The position numbers were made by a program, and so were the translations under genes. DNA of 64,000 nt from an uncultured Clostridium sp. (GTDB taxonomy: Bacteria > Bacillota > Clostridia > Clostridiales > Clostridiaceae). Location: NCBI RefSeq assembly GCF_934754915.1, contig NZ_CAKVKB010000007.1, positions 1 to 64,000 on the forward strand, given 5' to 3'. Within the stretch, counting starts at the first letter, position 1, and each line of letters opens with the position of its first letter. Positions 61,479 through 64,000 of this stretch are shown here, piece after piece. A model generated the notes under the pieces. The model did not search any database, was not told where the DNA came from, and saw nothing but the letters and a program-made list of their open reading frames with translations.

Positions 61479-62203
61479 TTACATTAGCCATAGATTCTTC
61501 ATCTAAAGTTGCTACTGTAGCTTTAATGAAAGACAATAAATTATTGAGTGAAATCACATTAAATGATAAAAAAGAACATTCTGTTGTCCTTATGGGAGTT
61601 ATTGAAGACATATTAAAATACAACAACCTTACTATAAATGATATTGATGGTTATGTAGTTTCAAAAGGGCCTGGCTCTTTTACAGGACTTAGGATTGGAA
61701 TGGCTACTGTTAAAGGTTTAAGTTTTGGAAGTAAAAAGCCATATGTAAGTATATCAAGTCTAGATGCTTTAGCGTTCAGTGCTGGTGAATTTGATGGACT
61801 TATATGTCCTATTATGGATGCCTTGAGAAATAGTGTCTATACATGTCTATTCAAGCGTAATTTAAATTCAACTACACAAGATATATTTCTTGAAAAACTT
61901 ACAGATTACTGTGCTTTAGACCTTAATGAACTTATTGAATTAATAAAATCAAAGAATGAAAAGGTAATGTTTATTGGAGATGGATTGGATAAATACAAAG
62001 ACTATTTAATTCAAAACTGTCCAAATGCATATTTTCCACCTAATCACTTAAATATTATAAGAGCGTCTTCATTAGGTGAATTAGGAAATATTCTTCTAAA
62101 GAATGGTACATATGATGATTCAAATTCTACTCCTTTCTACTTAAAGAAACCACAGGCAGAAAAAGAATATGAACAAAGGATGCAGTTAAAAAATGAACAT
62201 TAA
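61475..62203 (+). CDS. tsaB: tRNA t6A37 threonylcarbamoyltransferase complex dimerisation subunit TsaB
   Basis: TsaB is the inactive ASKHA-fold partner that supports the catalytic TsaD. The 242-residue protein has LAIDSSSKVATVALM, HSVVLMGVIEDIL, and KGPGSFTGLRIGMATVKGLSFG. It overlaps both neighbours (4 and 11 nt), so translation is coupled. tsaD is not in the window. Confidence 0.95.
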   Translation: MITLAIDSSSKVATVALMKDNKLLSEITLNDKKEHSVVLMGVIEDILKYNNLTINDIDGYVVSKGPGSFTGLRIGMATVKGLSFGSKKPYVSISSLDALAFSAGEFDGLICPIMDALRNSVYTCLFKRNLNSTTQDIFLEKLTDYCALDLNELIELIKSKNEKVMFIGDGLDKYKDYLIQNCPNAYFPPNHLNIIRASSLGELGNILLKNGTYDDSNSTPFYLKKPQAEKEYEQRMQLKNEH

Positions 62204-62636
62204 TATAGATTTAATGACTGCCGAAGATATTGATGGTGTTTTTGAAATCAGTAATTTAAGTTTACCATCTCCTTGGAGCAGGGAATCTTATAAAAATGAA
62301 TTAAATAATTCAAATGCAAGATATTTCATAGCTAAAATTAACAATAAAGTTGTAGGATTTATTGGAACATGGATTATTTTTGATGAATCAGATATAACAA
62401 ATATAGCTGTACATCCTGATTACAGAAAACTTGGAATCGCTTCAAAGTTGATAAATTCAATGATTGATTATTGCAATAAGAAAAACTGTACTTCATATAC
62501 ACTAGAAGTAAGGGCTGGAAATGATGCTGCTATCTCGTTATATAAAAAACACGGATTTAAAATTGAAGGTATAAGAAAAGCCTATTATCAAGATAACAAA
62601 GAAGATGCCCTATTAATGTGGTTGAGATTAAATTAA
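62193..62636 (+). CDS. rimI: Ribosomal protein S18-alanine N-acetyltransferase (RimI family)
   Basis: The 147-residue GNAT protein has the acetyl-CoA motif HPDYRKLGIASKLINSMI and the LEVRAGNDAAISLYKKHGFKIEGIRKAYY signature of RimI. It follows tsaB with an 11-nt overlap; tsaE-tsaB-rimI is a widely conserved run. The operon ends at the next terminator. Confidence 0.93.
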   Translation: MNINIDLMTAEDIDGVFEISNLSLPSPWSRESYKNELNNSNARYFIAKINNKVVGFIGTWIIFDESDITNIAVHPDYRKLGIASKLINSMIDYCNKKNCTSYTLEVRAGNDAAISLYKKHGFKIEGIRKAYYQDNKEDALLMWLRLN

Positions 62637-62646
62637 ATATAAATAC

Positions 62647-62696
62647 AAAAACTGCTATATAAAAATCATGAATTTATTTTTATATAGCAGTTTTTT
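62647..62696. terminator. Bidirectional terminator between rimI and the chemoreceptor gene
   Basis: AAAAACTGCTATATAAAAA pairs with its complement ending GCAGTTTTTT; an approximately 20-bp stem between convergent genes. Confidence 0.9.
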
Positions 62697-62723
62697 AATT
62701 TATATCCTTATTAATTTATAGAA

Positions 62724-64000
62724 TTATAAATCAAATTTTTCAACTGATGCATTCAATGTTTCAGCCATTTCATCTAAATATAAAGCTTGAGAAGAGACTG
62801 AATCTATTATTGCAATCTGTTCTTCTGTAACTGATGATGAATTTTCACTATCTTCACTTAATTCTTTAGTATTGTTATTTATAGATTCCATCGATTCATT
62901 AATAAAATCTACTTTTTCAGAAAGTTCTTTAATATAGCTAATTATGTTTTCTGTCCTTTTATCAATTTCACTATTTGAATCATAAATTTTTTCAAAAGCA
63001 TTTACTACAGTTTGAGCAAAATTATTACTTCTTTCAATCTGCTCAGAACTCTTTTCAGTATTTACATATATATTATCAGTTCCTGTTTGTATTTCTTTAA
63101 TTATTTTTTCTATTTCCATTGTGGCATTCTGACTTTGTTCAGCAAGTTTTCTTACTTCTTCTGCAACAACTGCAAATCCTTTACCTGCCTCACCTGCACG
63201 AGCAGCTTCTATAGATGCATTCAGAGCTAAAAGGTTTGTTTGTTCTGATATATCTGAGACCATTTCAACTACATGTCCAATTTTTTGAGAGTTAATATTT
63301 AAAGCCTCTACTTCTTCTCTAAAATTATGTAATGATGAATTAACTTCATTTATTTGGCTTACCATATTATCCAGAGTTTTCCTTCCTTTATCAGTATTTT
63401 CACTAGCCTCTGTTACTTCTGTTTTAAGATTTTCTATATTATCCACTGTTCTTTTTATTTTATGAGTAACATCTTCTATTTCCGAAAACATATTTCCAAC
63501 TTTTTCTGATTGAATTGCTGCTATTTTACTCACTGAGCTTATGGATTCAATTACTATATCATTAGCACTTTTACTCTGCTGCATATTTACAGTTAAATTT
63601 GAAGATGCTTTTGTTACACTTATTGCACTTTCTCTCACTGCACTTATGATCATATTTAAAGATTTTTTCATCTCATAAAAAGTGTTTTCAAGAACATCTA
63701 ATTCATCTTTAGACATCTTATTTTCACCTTTATCATCATATTTATAAACAAGATTTCCTTTTGCAATATCTTCTGCTGTTTTTCTTAAATTTATTATTTT
63801 TCTGCTTATACCATCTGAAAATCTTAACGCATATATAAATGCCCCTATTGATAAAATTACAATAGTAACTATTAAAAACATAACTGTCTTGTTAAATGAC
63901 TGTTCTATCTGTTCTTTTATTGTATTCATGTATGCTATTTCATTAGAAAGAAGTTCTCCATTAGTTAAATCAATATATTGCGCTTTCTGTTCAGCTGAAT
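62724..64000 (-). CDS. Methyl-accepting chemotaxis protein (5' end beyond the window)
   Basis: The reading frame is open to the window edge, so the N-terminus is missing; an internal ATG at 63929 is not the true start. About 424 residues are visible: the end of an outer sensing domain, a membrane segment (TVMFLIVTIVILSIGAFIYAL), a HAMP domain, and the coiled-coil signalling domain with the hairpin tip SEQTNLLALNASIEAARAGEAGKGFAVVAEEVRKLAEQS-type sequence, nearly invariant in the family. It lacks the terminal CheR/CheB-tethering pentapeptide. It should signal through CheA/CheW to the flagellar motor. Confidence 0.95.
   Translation of the reverse strand, partial: SAEQKAQYIDLTNGELLSNEIAYMNTIKEQIEQSFNKTVMFLIVTIVILSIGAFIYALRFSDGISRKIINLRKTAEDIAKGNLVYKYDDKGENKMSKDELDVLENTFYEMKKSLNMIISAVRESAISVTKASSNLTVNMQQSKSANDIVIESISSVSKIAAIQSEKVGNMFSEIEDVTHKIKRTVDNIENLKTEVTEASENTDKGRKTLDNMVSQINEVNSSLHNFREEVEALNINSQKIGHVVEMVSDISEQTNLLALNASIEAARAGEAGKGFAVVAEEVRKLAEQSQNATMEIEKIIKEIQTGTDNIYVNTEKSSEQIERSNNFAQTVVNAFEKIYDSNSEIDKRTENIISYIKELSEKVDFINESMESINNNTKELSEDSENSSSVTEEQIAIIDSVSSQALYLDEMAETLNASVEKFDL

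Noticed and set aside
63927..63929. ATG as the start of the chemoreceptor gene
   Set aside because: It lies just before the membrane segment, has no ribosome binding site, and the frame stays open to the window edge.

Overview
The window is AT-rich chromosomal DNA from a spore-forming Firmicute, most likely a Clostridium sensu stricto (cluster I) species. The evidence is the base composition, strong AGGAGG ribosome binding sites with frequent GTG/TTG starts, an alpha/beta small acid-soluble spore protein, a SpoIVFB-type protease, and the clostridial gene order mre-mrd-min-rodA-spoIVFB-(radical SAM)-rng-rplU-prp-rpmA-obg-yhbY-nadD-yqeK-LCP. The species cannot be fixed by reading alone.

Layout. 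1-4.75 kb: right end of an integrated element (primase/SF3 helicase, excisionase-like HTH, divergent Xre repressor, tyrosine integrase), abutting the 3' end of rlmD; its left part lies outside the window. 4.8-12.2 kb: rlmD, an RDD-like membrane protein, a lipoprotein, a ComEA-like protein, a DacF-type D,D-carboxypeptidase with an unusual KNG motif, an RluA-family synthase and an LCP protein. 12.6-21.4 kb: yqeK, nadD, yhbY, obgE, rpmA-prp-rplU behind an L21 leader, rng, and the TIGR03936/TIGR03960 pair. 21.7-37.6 kb: a YcdB/SLH exported protein, a SpoIVF-like pair, rodA, minCDE, sfsA, and the mrdA-mreDCB-radC-maf-SPOR cluster, i.e. cell elongation and division-site placement read on the minus strand. 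37.7-42.7 kb: pepD-like peptidase, pyruvate kinase, an S1-repeat protein, a CBS protein. 42.9-53.1 kb: a mixed region with a DEDDh exonuclease next to a membrane MutS-like ATPase, a BI-1 protein, a PAS protein, a ZnuA-type binding protein, an orphan YhaN/SbcC-like ATPase, a PAP2 phosphatase, a SASP and a divergent Rpn-like protein. 53.3-59.6 kb: two identical tRNA-Trp genes flank a small protein, a nitronate monooxygenase, a GH31 glucosidase with an AraC regulator, and RidA. 59.8-64 kb: a ZnuA-like protein that has lost its metal ligands, the tsaE-tsaB-rimI operon and the C-terminal part of a chemoreceptor.

The most notable non-genic signal is a dispersed intergenic repeat of about 105 bp with terminal inverted repeats (TATATATGTTCCAAT type) and a central AAATCTT/AAGATTT hairpin. 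I can recognise eight full, shortened or degenerate copies; it looks like a non-autonomous MITE family. The best protein-level leads are the ligand-less ZnuA paralogue, the exonuclease/membrane-MutS pair, the YhaN-like ATPase with an altered Walker B, and the element's primase, which keeps a CHC2-like fold pattern without the zinc ligands.
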